A stretch of DNA of 64,000 nucleotides from Symbiodinium natans (Eukaryota; Sar; Dinophyceae; Suessiales; Symbiodiniaceae): contig CAJNDS010002590.1 in assembly GCA_905221605.1 (NCBI GenBank), forward strand, positions 600,918 to 664,917. Reading direction: 5' to 3'. Of the stretch, positions 1 through 8,959 are shown piece by piece; position 1 is the first letter of the stretch, and every line of letters begins with the position of its first letter. Both the position numbers and the translations under genes were made by a program. The notes below the pieces were generated by a model, which saw only the letters and a program-made list of their open reading frames with translations, was not told the DNA's origin and did no database searches.

Positions 1-49
1 TTCGAGAGTATTTATAATAAGGGCGTAGTGTAAGTATAATGGTTGGGAT

Positions 50-83
50 TTAGACAGCTCGTCTGGCGGACCCCATGCAGCTC
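50..83 (-). CDS. Candidate exon of the left-edge membrane-protein gene
   Basis: Short coding-like island after a CATGCAG acceptor; it reads ELHGVRQTSC with mostly G/C third positions. It would be the next exon downstream of the one at 157-233 in the same minus-strand gene, which leaves the window at base 1. No donor is clear, so the 3' limit is uncertain. Confidence 0.3.
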
Positions 84-156
84 CTGCATGGCTACATGTA
101 GCGACATGACTTCATTCGGGGGGTTAGTTTCGGTATATGTGAGAGTCCCCTTCTCC

Positions 157-233
157 TTTCCGAGCAGCTTCGTCCAGAGACAGGAGGAACACCAGGGCCA
201 CGGAGTTCACGATGATCTCGGGCATGGAGATGG
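157..233 (-). CDS. Exon: hydrophobic segment ending in LDE
   Basis: After a TTAG acceptor the minus strand reads ISMPEIIVNSVALVFLLSLD, then EAARK. Nearly all codons end in C or G. The segment is one membrane span followed by an acidic pair. The pattern N-[SA]-V-A-L-x-F-[LI]-L-x-[LI]-D-E is one I associate with multi-pass membrane proteins of dinoflagellates; that is recall and not a search result. The donor may be GA or GC type near 157. Part of the minus-strand gene running from about 7.3 kb to the left edge. Confidence 0.55.
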
Positions 234-429
234 CTAAGAGCTAAGGCAGCTATGGCATCAAAGAACAACCTGATGGACTTAATGAGAAAATTGAATCGAA
301 CGAGCTCAACATCGCAATCGTCGCAACGGCGATTGTGCACTGCTGACAGGCGGCTACAGGCTATGCAACAGTGGAGTCGCTGCTGCTGCACGTAACTGCC
401 TGAACATGCCCACCGCGTTTCTCAGGCGC

Positions 430-475
430 GCGCCGTATCTATATCTGAGGTCTCCATCAAGAAGACGACGCCCGC
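430..475 (-). CDS. Short exon: GVVFLMETSDIDTA
   Basis: Acceptor CCACAG, then AGVVFLMETSDIDTA. The GT rule is not met at the 3' end; a GC donor in the GCGCGC run at about 430 would leave one base. That base joins the CC starting the 157 exon in frame. Placement between the LLPK exon (865-918) and the NSVAL exon (157-233) gives a sensible membrane-protein order. Confidence 0.45.
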
Positions 476-864
476 CTGTGGCAGAGGCTGCAGGCAGGGA
501 ATTGAGATGCCACACAAGGATTACCATCAATGAGTTCATCACCCCCCCCCCCCCCCCCCCACAACAAAAAACAAGAATACCCAAAAGCCTAGCTCTGCAG
601 CCCAAAGCTCTTTCAAGTGCCAGCCTGCAACACCTAAACCCCACTGGACCCCAAAGCCACCAAGCAGGAACCCGAGGTTATTGAGGCCGGGAGTTTTGAA
701 GGCGATGAGCAAAGGGCAATCGAAACTATGGAGTCTCCATTGCGGGACACTCCTTTCAGGCTGAAGGTACCACAACGGCCCATGATTTAGATCACCCCCC
801 GCGTTGTCTGGGAGGGTACGACCTCCAATCGAGGGTCCATGGAGGCGCCTTCGCTGAATAGACG

Positions 865-918
865 CACAGAAAACATTTCGGCAGCAGCACCAGCAGAACG
901 CAAGCGGCCTTCCATAGC
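865..918 (-). CDS. Exon: transmembrane segment with LLPK motif
   Basis: After the acceptor CTGGCAG the frame reads LWKAACVLLVLLPKCFLC, a strongly hydrophobic span with a Pro-Lys in the middle. A GT follows the last Cys codon. A second frame through the same bases is also open (MEGRLRSAGAAAEMF), so the frame choice rests on hydrophobicity and on fit with the next exons. Confidence 0.5.
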
Positions 919-939
919 CTGCCAGGAGGCTCAGCTTTA

Positions 940-1008
940 TGGCCCTCCAACCATGCCCAAAGCCGTAACCAGATTGACAAGAAGGTTCAACAACATGGCC
1001 AACATGTG
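940..1008 (-). CDS. Possible membrane-segment exon
   Basis: Reads MLAMLLNLLVNLVTALGM on the minus strand, a near-pure hydrophobic helix. A GT follows the ATG codon of the last Met. The intron to the next exon would be only about 25-40 bases, which is short, so this may instead be intron read-through. Confidence 0.3.
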
Positions 1009-1009
1009 A

Positions 1010-2477
1010 GGGGTGCACTTCGTTTTTCTGAGCCTCGCCGGGACCCCCCCCCCCCCCTTCCCCCGAAGCTTTGGCACCCAACCTTTTGCCTGGAAGCGAC
1101 AATGGATTCTAGGAATTGTCAGCTCTAACCGTGAATCCTGTATCAGGTCGACCTCTGAACCCCAAACAAAGGACCCAAATGACCGCCTTACCCCCCCCCC
1201 CCCCCCCCACAAAAAAAAAACCTGAATCTTGAGAACATCGGAAGCCCTGAGGCCAGGGAGTCCGGGAGGCTTCAGTTTGACAAAGAAGGGGACTGAAAGG
1301 AACCGCAATACCAGAGCAAGCACAAAGTTAACAAGTAGCCGGGCTCTCCAAACCCTAAGCCCTAAAAAACCCTGCTAACACCCCGCCCCCCCCCCTTCCC
1401 CTCCGCGGCACAGGCCGAGCCTGCTCATGCCTGCGATGCGAACCTTAGACCAGCGACGAAACGCCCTGAGCCTAGAACCGGATTTTTTGGGGTTCAGGGT
1501 TTAGGGATTTAGGCAGCCATGATCAGCCTAAAACCTTTTCAATCAGGAGACACTGGAGGCAAGATCCCAGCAAAGCACAGCAGGGGGGAGGGGGGGGGCG
1601 GGGCGGGGTGCAGGAGTTGGAGGTTGAACTTCAAAAGGGGGTCTCCGGAACCTCGAAGCCTTTCTTGGGCCGTAAGGGCTTCAAGGTGGTTGAAAATCGA
1701 GGGCGCTTGAGGGGGTTTAAAGGGCTCAGGGGGCTTTAGGGTGTTTAGGCTTTACGGAGATCGAATCCCTTTCCTGTTCTTAAACCCCCATAATACAGAA
1801 ACCCGGATATGGAGGGAAACAAATTCGAACATTAGGGTGTTGCGGGTTGGGTTTAGGATTTTTGCTGTGGGGTTGCAGGGTTTATTTGGGCGTTGGGGAG
1901 TCGCTGCGGGTTTGAGCGAGGGATTTCTGGGGTTTCGGTTCGGGGGCTGAGGCCCCTAAGCCCGATCCCTCAACCCTACACCCCACAGGGTGGGAGGGAG
2001 GTTAAGTTTGGGTACCCTAAACATTAAACCCCAAAGATAAAGGCCCAGTAGCATGTTAGAATAAGGTGCCCTTTTGTTGATCGGCTACTTGATAAAGGAA
2101 CCAAGAACGAAAACAAGGGTGAAGGGCACCACTGGGCTAAGGAAAGGAGGTTGAGTTTTGGGTCTGAGTTTGAGGGTTGAATTGAGAGCGGGGATGGTGC
2201 CGTCCCAGGCGCGCGGACCATGTCAAGCCATTCGTGCCGCGGGCCTTAGACAGAATGAGTTGCTGACAAGGCTTGGGCTGAACACTCCAAACCAACCTTT
2301 AACCCCGGCAACATGCGAAGGTCAGCGTGAGAGAGAAGGGTGCACATGTTCAAGCCCCCTAAACCCCAAAACACTAAAAAAACCACACAACCCCCCCACC
2401 CCCCCCCCCCCCCCCCAAAAAAAAAAAAAAAACAATTATTTTACTTCGAACATCCCCACCCTCTCTTGGTAGAGATA
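1010..2477. other. Gene-poor spacer with poly-C runs and decayed telomere motifs
   Basis: No convincing exon seen. It holds poly-C/poly-G runs (about 1,046, 1,190, 1,390, 2,396), a G-rich stretch near 1,580, and degenerate TTTAGGG/CCCTAAA words. Probably intron of the left-edge gene or intergenic. Confidence 0.5.
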
Positions 2478-2712
2478 CTCTGGGGTTGGGCATTCCAGGG
2501 ACACTGGGCACTCCGGGGACACTCTGGGGTTGGGCACTGTAGGTTGGGCACTCAGGGAGACTCTGGGGTTGGGCACTCCAGGGAGACTCTAGGGTTGGGG
2601 AGACTCTGGGGTTGGGCACTCCAGGGAGACTCTGGGGTTGGGCACTCCAGGGAGACTCTAGGGTTGGGCACTCCAGGGACACTTTGGGGTTGGGCACTCC
2701 AGGGATGAGTAG
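2478..2712. repeat. Minisatellite, about 26-base unit
   Basis: Roughly nine imperfect copies of a unit built on GGGTTGGGCACTCCAGGGA with ACTCT variants. Several units have internal deletions. It yields spurious proline/glycine-rich open frames on both strands. Confidence 0.85.
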
Positions 2713-2789
2713 ACCGGGCGGTTCTGGGCGAGGAGAAGAGTTCCGGGCGAGGAGAAGAGTTGAGTTTAAAATCTAACAACCCCACACCG

Positions 2790-3125
2790 AGGGTGGGGAA
2801 AAAGCCTTAAAGCCCAAAAACCCTTGAAACGCCCAAAATCCTAAAAAACCCCAAGACCCTAAAGCACCCAAAACCTGAACGAAATTCCTGAAAAAGCCCA
2901 AGAGCACCTAAAAAACCCTGAAACCAACCCTAAACCTAAACTAAAACCCAAAAGGCCGGGGGTGCCTTTTAGCTGGCGGTCTTCTCTGAAAGACACCCAA
3001 GGCTCCTGTTCGGTGGGAGAAACTTGTTTTGCGGGGGGGGGGGGGGGTTTATGTGTTTAAGGGGTGCAGGGTTCAGGGGTTTAGGGGTTTAGGGGTTTTG
3101 GGGTTAAGGGGTTTAGGGTTTTAGG
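2790..3125. repeat. Decayed CCCTAAA then TTTAGGG tract
   Basis: C-rich strand words (CCCTAAA, CCCAAAA) run to about 2,950; a G run lies near 3,035; then TTTAGGG-like words on the opposite strand to 3,125. The motif switches strand within 300 bases. Confidence 0.7.
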
Positions 3126-3129
3126 GATG

Positions 3130-3210
3130 GCCAGGGGCAACCCCTGTGCAGTCTCGAAACTGGCTTCTTCACTGGCTCTCCGAGCTGCCGAAGCCGAGTA
3201 CATGCGGAAG
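3130..3210 (-). CDS. Candidate exon: FRMYSASAARRASEEASFET
   Basis: An ACAAAAG acceptor precedes a basic/Ser/Ala-rich protein-like stretch. The 3' limit is unclear and the frame runs open into telomere-like sequence. It follows the 3,294-3,444 exon in transcript order. Confidence 0.4.
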
Positions 3211-3293
3211 CTTTTGTAGAAATCAAGTTGTTGACTAAAGGCTAAAGGCAACTGCGCTTGATGATGGTCCTGGCTTACTAGAGTTACTAGAGC

Positions 3294-3444
3294 CGCCATG
3301 AGCTTGGCAAAACATCACCAGTTTCACAGCCGAAGGCACATCTTCCGAGGGAATTTGCCACATGATGTTCGCCATCTCCTCACAACACGGGAAGGTGTCC
3401 TCTTGGGCCACTTGTGAAATACTTGAGGCACCGTTCTGGGGGCT
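3294..3444 (-). CDS. Exon: NIMWQIPSEDVPSAVKLVMF
   Basis: After acceptor TTCTTAG the frame gives about 50 residues: a Ser/Gln-rich start, then EDTFPCCEEMANIMWQIP and SEDVPSAVKLVMFCQAHGG. The composition is clearly protein-like and unlike flanking sequence. The family is not recognised. The 3' boundary near GGC/GGCTC is approximate; read-through stays open to a stop about 18 codons later. Confidence 0.55.
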
Positions 3445-3772
3445 CTAAGAACAAAGAACTAACAGTTACAGTGGACGACTGCCCTTCGTATTCAAGCCTA
3501 GCACGGGTACACCCTTTTGGGAACGGGAATGATAGCATGAGCTCATGTCATTTTATCAACATCCGAGCAGAGTATCGCATAGAATAGTTGAGAGTTTGGG
3601 AGCTCAAGAGGAATGACACGGTTTTTATCGTGGAGCATCGAGCTGCCGGGGACTTCTGACCGGCCTCTGAAGCAGAGGGGTTAGGAGGGCAGGAGTGCTG
3701 GCATGGCTAGTCACTACACCGGCAGCTGATGGGAAGCCACTCCCTTGACTGGGTAGCTTGCCGTTTTCCTGC

Positions 3773-3849
3773 CGAGCTGCCCAGCAGAGTCCGATCTCGG
3801 GGACAATCATCATCACGAAGACAAAGCCTGAGTTGAGCAATTCCTTCGG
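3773..3849 (-). CDS. Exon: membrane segment NSGFVFVMMIVPEIGLCW
   Basis: The 77-base island starts after a CAG and reads PKELLNSGFVFVMMIVPEIG then LCWAAR, one membrane span. A GC dinucleotide follows as the possible donor. It sits between the WKDLLLPL exon and the NIMWQIP exon in transcript order, supporting a multi-span membrane protein. Confidence 0.55.
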
Positions 3850-3974
3850 CTGCTTTGCGTGCCCTAAGCCAACGTGCCGCGAAACACGAACCAGCCAAAC
3901 AACCTGAGCTGCACCCGCTTCCTACTTCCAACCCCAGCTCCCCCACCTAGTAGCAGAAAGCACAAAAGGGGGCA

Positions 3975-4039
3975 CACAAGGGGCAACAGGAGGTCCTTCC
4001 AGTTGATGGCCTTTCCTGGAGCCATCACGAGGCGAGGAA
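3975..4039 (-). CDS. Exon after (CT)n tract: APGKAINWKDLLLPL
   Basis: The acceptor is strong: (CT)n then GTGCAG. The exon begins with TT, which completes a codon with the single leftover base of the 5,119-5,198 exon (C+TT=Leu). It then reads PRLVMAPGKAINWKDLLLPL. A GT after CTT gives a phase-0 end matching the next exon (PKELL). The sequence beyond stays hydrophobic to about 3,950, so the donor is uncertain. Confidence 0.5.
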
Positions 4040-4384
4040 CTGCACAGAGAGAGAGAGAGAGAGACAAGAGCATAACACTAACACAAGCAAGGCACACATG
4101 GAAGCAACAACAAAGTCACAAAGAAAACACGAAGAAAGGGGCACGGGGAGCACAAGAAGAAGCACGAGGAACAGCATAATCCGCAGCACACGGAACAAAC
4201 AGCATGAGAAAAACCAACAGCAGGAAAAACACGGAAGTCCCGGAAAGGCTATCAACATTCTGCACTGAAATGAAATCGGGCCAAACATGTCTCTGTTTGT
4301 CTTGTCAACTCCATGTAGTACGACTGTTCTGCGAGTCTACTCTTCCTACTGTCGTATTGCCACTGCTGCAGACTCCTCCTCATC

Positions 4385-4470
4385 CACCCTCGTCCTCGTC
4401 CTCGTCCTCGCTCCTCCTCCTCCTCCTCCTCCTCCTCCTCCTCCTCCTCCTCCTCCTCCTCCTCCTCCTC
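4385..4470. repeat. (CTC)n microsatellite
   Basis: CGTCCTCGTCCTCG units pass into about 20 CTC repeats. Open in three frames as poly-Ser, poly-Leu or poly-Pro; not treated as coding. Confidence 0.9.
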
Positions 4471-4844
4471 GTCGGCCTACCCTATTTCAATCCTGCTGCT
4501 GCTCCTGCTGGTGCAGTGTGACCACTACTACTATGAGTACCACGACTACTACCGCTGAGAAGCACTACCAAAACGAGGCCCGATGCGACATAGCAGGCCA
4601 TGCAGCTAAGTATTGCTGTTGCATTCTTGCACCTAATGTTCCCCAGTTCTATGCCTTACCATGTCGTCACCTGGCCTTGCAGCTGGGAAGCGAAGAAGCA
4701 GGGAAAGTACTACTGCAAGTTGAGCTAAAGCTTAGGGGACTTGTTAAAAGCCAACTACTAGGGCCATCAAACTAAATGAAACCCCCAACTGGTGGAAAAG
4801 CCTTGACATGGTATCTCCCATTCACAAATTATGCTGGCACGCAG

Positions 4845-4975
4845 AATCTCACCCTCGCCCGACAACAAAAGCAAGGGCCATCTGATCTTTCAACTGTCAT
4901 CCAGGGAACAGCAAAGGAATCGGCAAAGGCTGCTTTCGATCCCATACTCGCCTCGGGCCGAGTCAGGGCTTCTAC
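4845..4975. other. Coding-like island, strand unresolved
   Basis: The plus strand reads LSTVIQGTAKESAKAAFDPI after an ACGCAG acceptor. The minus strand reads SMGSKAAFADSFAVPWMTVE. Both are protein-like. The minus-strand reading would fit the surrounding gene. Otherwise 4,100-5,100 shows no clear exon. Confidence 0.3.
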
Positions 4976-5118
4976 GTACTGTGCCTATTCAACAAAAACA
5001 CAAAAACACTTATGACCTCTGCAAGCCCAGCTCCCAACACTATTCCCACACGCGAAGGCCCCCAACACTATTCCCACATGCGAAGGCCCTGAACTTCTTG
5101 ACACTCCTGGGGGTGTAC

Positions 5119-5198
5119 GAAGCTCGCAAGACAAGGACATGCCGCCAGGATCGACGAGCTTTGCTATGTCCTCCGCCTTCTCCGGCCAGATTGCCTGG
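5119..5198 (-). CDS. Exon: PEKAEDIAKLVDPGGMSLSC
   Basis: With acceptor TTTCAG the 80-base exon starts with one base that completes the AG left by the exon at 5,443 (AG+C=Ser). It then reads QAIWPEKAEDIAKLVDPGGM and SLSCEL, leaving one base before GTAC. This phase fit upstream and downstream is the best evidence that it is real. Probably a soluble, partly helical part of the same protein. Family unknown. Confidence 0.6.
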
Positions 5199-5442
5199 CT
5201 GAAACGGCCCCCTGGAAGGTCTCTACAGGAATAAACAAACGAGGACGGGCAGCGGGGCGGGGAGTGAGTCAGTGCCAGCAGGCTGGGCTCACACGAACAG
5301 GAGGAACGCTCTGGGCCTTGGACAAAAGCTTTGGGGGCTAAAAAGCGATGAACGTCAAACGAAGGGCCCGAACGAAGCGAAGCCTTCTGTGAGGCAGTTT
5401 TAGGTTAAAGGAGGCATCGGAGCTTGGACGAAGGCCCCAAAC

Positions 5443-5511
5443 CTGGACAAAGAGTCATCCCGGGGCCATCCGCAGATCTGTCTGTCCACAGAAAGCCTGA
5501 TCCCTCCTTTG
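5443..5511 (-). CDS. Exon: KGGIRLSVDRQICGWPRDDS
   Basis: 69 bases between GATGCAG and CCAG/GTTTGG. It starts with one base that completes AG from the 5,706-5,761 exon and ends with AG for the next. Twenty-two complete codons. Cys and two Trp/Arg/Asp clusters; no family recognised. Confidence 0.55.
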
Positions 5512-5705
5512 CTGCATCCGATCGGAGCACAGCCGAAGAAAGCCTGAGACCTAAACACAGTCGAGGGAGCCTCAACTACAAACACGTATACAAAAGAAAT
5601 CAAAAGAGCTGCAACTGCGAGTGAAGCCCCAACCCTCAAAGAAGAACAAACTGCAACTGCTAAACCTGGCGGACCTTCACGGACCCCCGGTCACGTGCCT
5701 GCTAC

Positions 5706-5761
5706 CTTTGCCTGCTCCAGGCCACACAGGGGGAGGCGGTGGTCGACGCGCTTAAAGAGCC
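5706..5761 (-). CDS. 56-base exon, two possible frames
   Basis: Acceptor CGGAG, donor AAAG/GTAGCA. In phase 0, which fits both neighbours, it reads GSLSASTTASPCVAWSRQ. In another phase it reads KRVDHRLPLCGLEQAK, which also looks like protein. The neighbour phases favour the first. Both frames are rich in G/C third positions. Confidence 0.5.
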
Positions 5762-5810
5762 CTCCGAAGCCCACCCAAAGTAAACCCACCCAAAGGTTCG
5801 GGCAAAGAGC

Positions 5811-5878
5811 CTGCATGGAGTCTCGGACGAAGAGGCGGGTAGCCCAGGTGTTAAAGCTGTAGATGCGCGGCGGTGTCA
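5811..5878 (-). CDS. Exon: RIYSFNTWATRLFVRDSMQ
   Basis: Acceptor CACCACAG; two bases, then 22 codons TPPRIYSFNTWATRLFVRDS MQ, 18 of 22 ending in G or C. It ends in phase 0 before GC, a donor type known in dinoflagellates. First of the phase-compatible series 5,811 > 5,706 > 5,443 > 5,119 > 3,975. Confidence 0.55.
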
Positions 5879-5884
5879 CTGTGG

Positions 5885-6700
5885 TGCCTGCGCCAGCTGG
5901 GCTGATAGGGGGACTTTAAGGTTTTCTTTTTTTTTTTTTTTGGGGGGGGGGGGGGGGGGTGGGGGGGAGGGTGGGTTGATGGTTGAAGGGCTTTGAGTTT
6001 AGGGTTCCACAGTTTCCGGGCTAAAGGTTTAGGGGTCGATCGAACTCTGGAGCCGCGAGTGTCTTAGTCTTAGATCCTGCAACGCCCTGCGCTCAAGGCT
6101 CCAAGATCCTTCAAAGCTCTGATCTGTTCTCCAACAAAACACCTGCCCCCTAAAACAAGGAAATCCAGCTGATCACTTCCTGAATCTGGGTGTTAAGGGG
6201 GAGAACTATGCCATTGTGCGCCGTCGGAGGGCTCGTAATTTAACGCATGACTTCTCAGGAATTTCCCAGAAACCGTGGCACTTGGAGGCTTTTCACAGAC
6301 ACATGGATTGAGGGTGAGGGCTTCCAGGTTGTTGTGAGAAGGCCTAGGATCCGGGTAGCTTGTGGGAGTCCCGCGATTCGTGGAAGCCTGGGTAGGGTTT
6401 GTATGTACTTCCGGAACAGAGGGGGCTGACCTAGATCTGAGCCAATGCGACCGTTTCCTGAAAGCCTAGGGTACCAAACAGCGCCCCTCAGACTAGACCC
6501 ATCGCCCACAGAAGACCTTCCCAAGTAGAATCATACGCACGCTGGCTGAAGCCCTCGCGTCTCGAACTGCAGCCTCCAGGCCCAGGACATTCGCCACCAT
6601 CGCAGGTGCCCCCGCCGAAGTTACCTGGTCTAGGGCTTGAGGATATGATCAGGCGATTCTTGTTGGTGTGTCCGAGGGCAATGTGCATATGAGGGCTCAC
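5885..6700. other. Spacer: T/G homopolymer block, no clear exon
   Basis: A T run followed by a G run (5,925-5,960), telomere-like words to 6,010, then unique sequence to 6,700 where I see no convincing exon. The phase mismatch between the 6,701 and 5,811 exons implies at least one unseen exon here. Confidence 0.4.
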
Positions 6701-6775
6701 CTCCGAAATCAACTCGACATCGGACCGGACCGAGTCGCAAAGGTGCATCTGCCCGGCGAAGGCATCTTGGATGAT
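6701..6775 (-). CDS. Exon: IIQDAFAGQMHLCDSVRSDV
   Basis: Exactly 25 codons between CGACAG and GAG/GTGAGC, a near-consensus donor. It reads as above plus ELISE, with 20 of 25 codons ending in G or C. One of the cleanest exon calls in the window. Upstream part of the left-edge minus-strand gene; family not recognised. Confidence 0.65.
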
Positions 6776-6984
6776 CTGTCGCGGCGTGCACGGCTCTCAC
6801 CCCTTAAACCATACACGAGCAAAGCTTCTGACTCCTCAACACCATCGCGAAACAAAAACGCTCAACCCTCCAAGCCCGAAAGCCCTAAGCCCAAAGACAT
6901 TCAAACATTCAAACCTCCAAAGCCCCTTCCGTGGAAGTGGCCAAGGCCAAGGCCTGCCCTTTGTTGGGGGGGAAGGGGGTTTCC

Positions 6985-7054
6985 GCCACTTCTGCCTTTT
7001 CTCTGCGGAAGGGACATCCGCACAAACCGCGCTGAAATCCTCCAAGGAGACCCT
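6985..7054 (-). CDS. Candidate exon: VSLEDFSAVCADVPSAEKRQ
   Basis: Acceptor ACTCCCAG; a protein-like acidic/basic stretch. The plus strand of the same bases is also open (KETLGVLVGTWDFKVVGAF), so strand is inferred from the neighbouring exons. Confidence 0.35.
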
Positions 7055-7107
7055 GGGAGTTCTTGTCGGAACTTGGGATTTCAAGGTCGTTGGAGCCTTC
7101 AGAACAA

Positions 7108-7230
7108 CTTCTAAGCCCTGGGCTGCCCAAGCTCCAGTTTCCACGCCTCCTCCTGATCGATGAAGGTCAGCAGTGCACCGTGCAGGAAGATTAAAAGCAG
7201 ATGGTACGTTACCTTGGCTGATGGGTGGTG
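7108..7230 (-). CDS. Candidate exon: FLHGALLTFIDQEEAWKLEL
   Basis: The minus-strand frame reads VTYHLLLIFLHGALLTFIDQ then EEAWKLELGQPRA before TAG. An internal CAG before GAGGAGGCG is an alternative acceptor, making only the acidic C-terminal part exonic. Confidence 0.4.
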
Positions 7231-7429
7231 GGTATCGAAAGGGCTGCACTGAGCCCAAAATAAGCCAGAGGATACAGGATGTGGCACTATGGTCAGGGCA
7301 CGCTTGCATGGGCATTCAACACAGGAGACACGGAAAAGGGGGCCGGGGCGCCCCTGACTTAAAAAATTGAAGACTGCATTTTCCAGAGACAGCCAAGTTG
7401 CAGACGTCACCTGGAGAGGCGCAGCATGG

Positions 7430-7525
7430 TTTGGAAAGCTTACGTACGACCCAAAAAAACGATCTGGACTGGTACGCCAACCACAAGCCTACGTACACCG
7501 AGGGCAGATAGTAAAGACAACCCAC
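7430..7525 (-). CDS. Possible membrane exon: YVGLWLAYQSRSFFWVVRKL
   Basis: Hydrophobic, Trp/Tyr-rich stretch on the minus strand. No firm splice sites; could be the 5' part of the left-edge gene. Confidence 0.25.
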
Positions 7526-7619
7526 AGCTCTCTGTCGTAAATTGGGGGGTGGCTGGGGGGGTGGGGGGGGCTTTAGCGTCCCGAAGGCGCCCTACAGCCA
7601 GTACCCCACCCCCCACAAA

Positions 7620-7815
7620 TCTAACATAATTACATAATAGAGGAATAGAATGATAGAATATTCTGATCGTCTTGGAAGAGAAGGGTAGAATCGTATGATA
7701 GTAGAATAGTATAATGGTAGAACAGTGTAGCAGAACAAAACAGAATACCAGCACACAAGCATCAAAGTATTGTAGTAAAGTAACAAAAATATATTCATAT
7801 AATGATAAAAAAATA
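7620..7815. other. AT-rich spacer with AATAGAAT-like words
   Basis: Degenerate tandem words around AGTAGAATAGTATAATGG; no coding signal. Marks a likely boundary between the minus-strand gene to the left and the plus-strand exons beyond 8.1 kb. Confidence 0.5.
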
Positions 7816-8189
7816 GTTCTTACGCCTGCAAAACCGAAACCCTCTCATAAAGCCCGCCGCGGCGCCACGAGGCTCGAGAGTTCTGCAGGCCACCCCAGTG
7901 TTCGGGCGATCTGTGGCATAAGAATCCTTAGGCAGAAGGCCCCAGCAAAACGGGAGTTCAGGGTTTTGAGGCTTTTGGGCTGAGGAATTGAGGCTGGGAC
8001 ATGTCGATAGTCCTGAGTAGGGTTCCGCTTGGGAGGGGGGGGGGTTGCTACAGCGCACCAGTCGTGCTGGAAGCAGAGCCTGATTAGCCCTGCCTGCCTG
8101 AGGGTTTAGAGTTTAGATGTTACCTGGCCGGCTCCCCGAAACGGAGCCCTCAACTCAGACTCAACTCTCAATCTTCACATCGGCCCCAG

Positions 8190-8302
8190 GTTCCCGCAGG
8201 GCGAGTACCTCGTGGTCTCCTTTCACCTCCCAAAAAACATCCGCAAGCAAAAGAGCTCCAAAAGCCATGTTCAACAAAAGGAAGCGAAAAGGCCCCAACG
8301 GT
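8190..8302 (+). CDS. Candidate exon: FPQGEYLVVSFHLPKNIRKQ
   Basis: After acceptor GGCCCCAG the frame reads as above and stays open through KSSKSHVQQKEAKR to a stop at about 8,303. 16 of the first 19 codons end in G or C. The opposite strand is also open (ADVFWEVKGDHEVLALREPG) with a possible GAG/GTGAAA donor but weaker third-position bias. Confidence 0.4.
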
Positions 8303-8324
8303 TTCAACCCTAAACCATTATAAA

Positions 8325-8400
8325 CCCGGAAGCTTATATAAACCCTAAACCTAACCCTAAACCCCAAACCCTCCACCCTCAACCCTAAACCCTAACCGCC
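8325..8400. repeat. CCCTAAA telomere-like cluster
   Basis: About eight variants of CCCTAAA in tandem, followed by a small GC-rich island (8,443-8,495) that could be a minus-strand exon (APSTAPCDPGRL). Confidence 0.7.
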
Positions 8401-8542
8401 TGTATAAAAGGGGCTTCAAAGGAGGCTTGAAAAACAATCCTGGACCCCCTCTGAGTCGGCCCGGGTCGCACGGCGCCGTAGACGGAGCCAGCTTCAAGGT
8501 TCAGGGTCCTCGTCAGAGGAAGGGTCTGTAGGGTTTAGGATT

Positions 8543-8612
8543 GAAAGGGTGAAAGGGTGAAAGGGTGAAAGGGTGAAAGGGTGAAAGGGTGAAAGGGTGA
8601 AAGGTTTAGGGT
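8543..8612. repeat. (GGTGAAA)n, a variant of the telomere heptamer
   Basis: About nine near-perfect heptamers GGTGAAA flanked by TTTAGGG words. Same period as TTTAGGG, so probably an amplified mutant telomere-like unit. Confidence 0.85.
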
Positions 8613-8794
8613 TGGTCTTGAGGGTTTAGGGTCTGTGAGGTTTAGGGTTGTTTAAGTACACGGTCGAGTAGGGTTTGGGGTTGGGGCTGGGTTTTAGCGC
8701 TCAAGGGGAGGTGGTTTAAAGGCTGCTTCGCAGACAAAAAGTGGCTTTCGGGGATTCCAGTCTTCACCCCTCCCCATACCAGGGGTAGGTATGG

Positions 8795-8953
8795 GGGGTG
8801 TTCAGGGATCTATCTGCAAGCTTCGCATCGATTCTTCTGCCTTCTGCTGGGGTCGACCATGGGTCTTCATCGGGTACTAGGATGGCCCCCTTCAACCTCT
8901 GAAAAATATTCCTAAACATCATCCTCTCATAAGGGAACGGGTAAAACATCCCC
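8795..8953 (-). CDS. Coding-like open stretch: ERMMFRNIFQRLKGAILVPD
   Basis: A 53-codon protein-like stretch on the minus strand containing ERMMFRNIFQRLKGAILVPD, EDPWSTPAEGRRID and AKLADRS. It has fewer G/C third positions than the strong exons, so it may be a retroelement-derived fragment. No splice sites assigned. Confidence 0.4.
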
Positions 8954-8959
8954 GTGCTA

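Noticed and set aside
2340-2785. Pro/Ser-rich repetitive protein
   Set aside because: Periodicity follows the 26-base minisatellite; frames on both strands, no splice or codon signal.
4204-4775. Poly-Leu or poly-Pro protein
   Set aside because: Comes from (CTC)n; flanks show no third-position bias.
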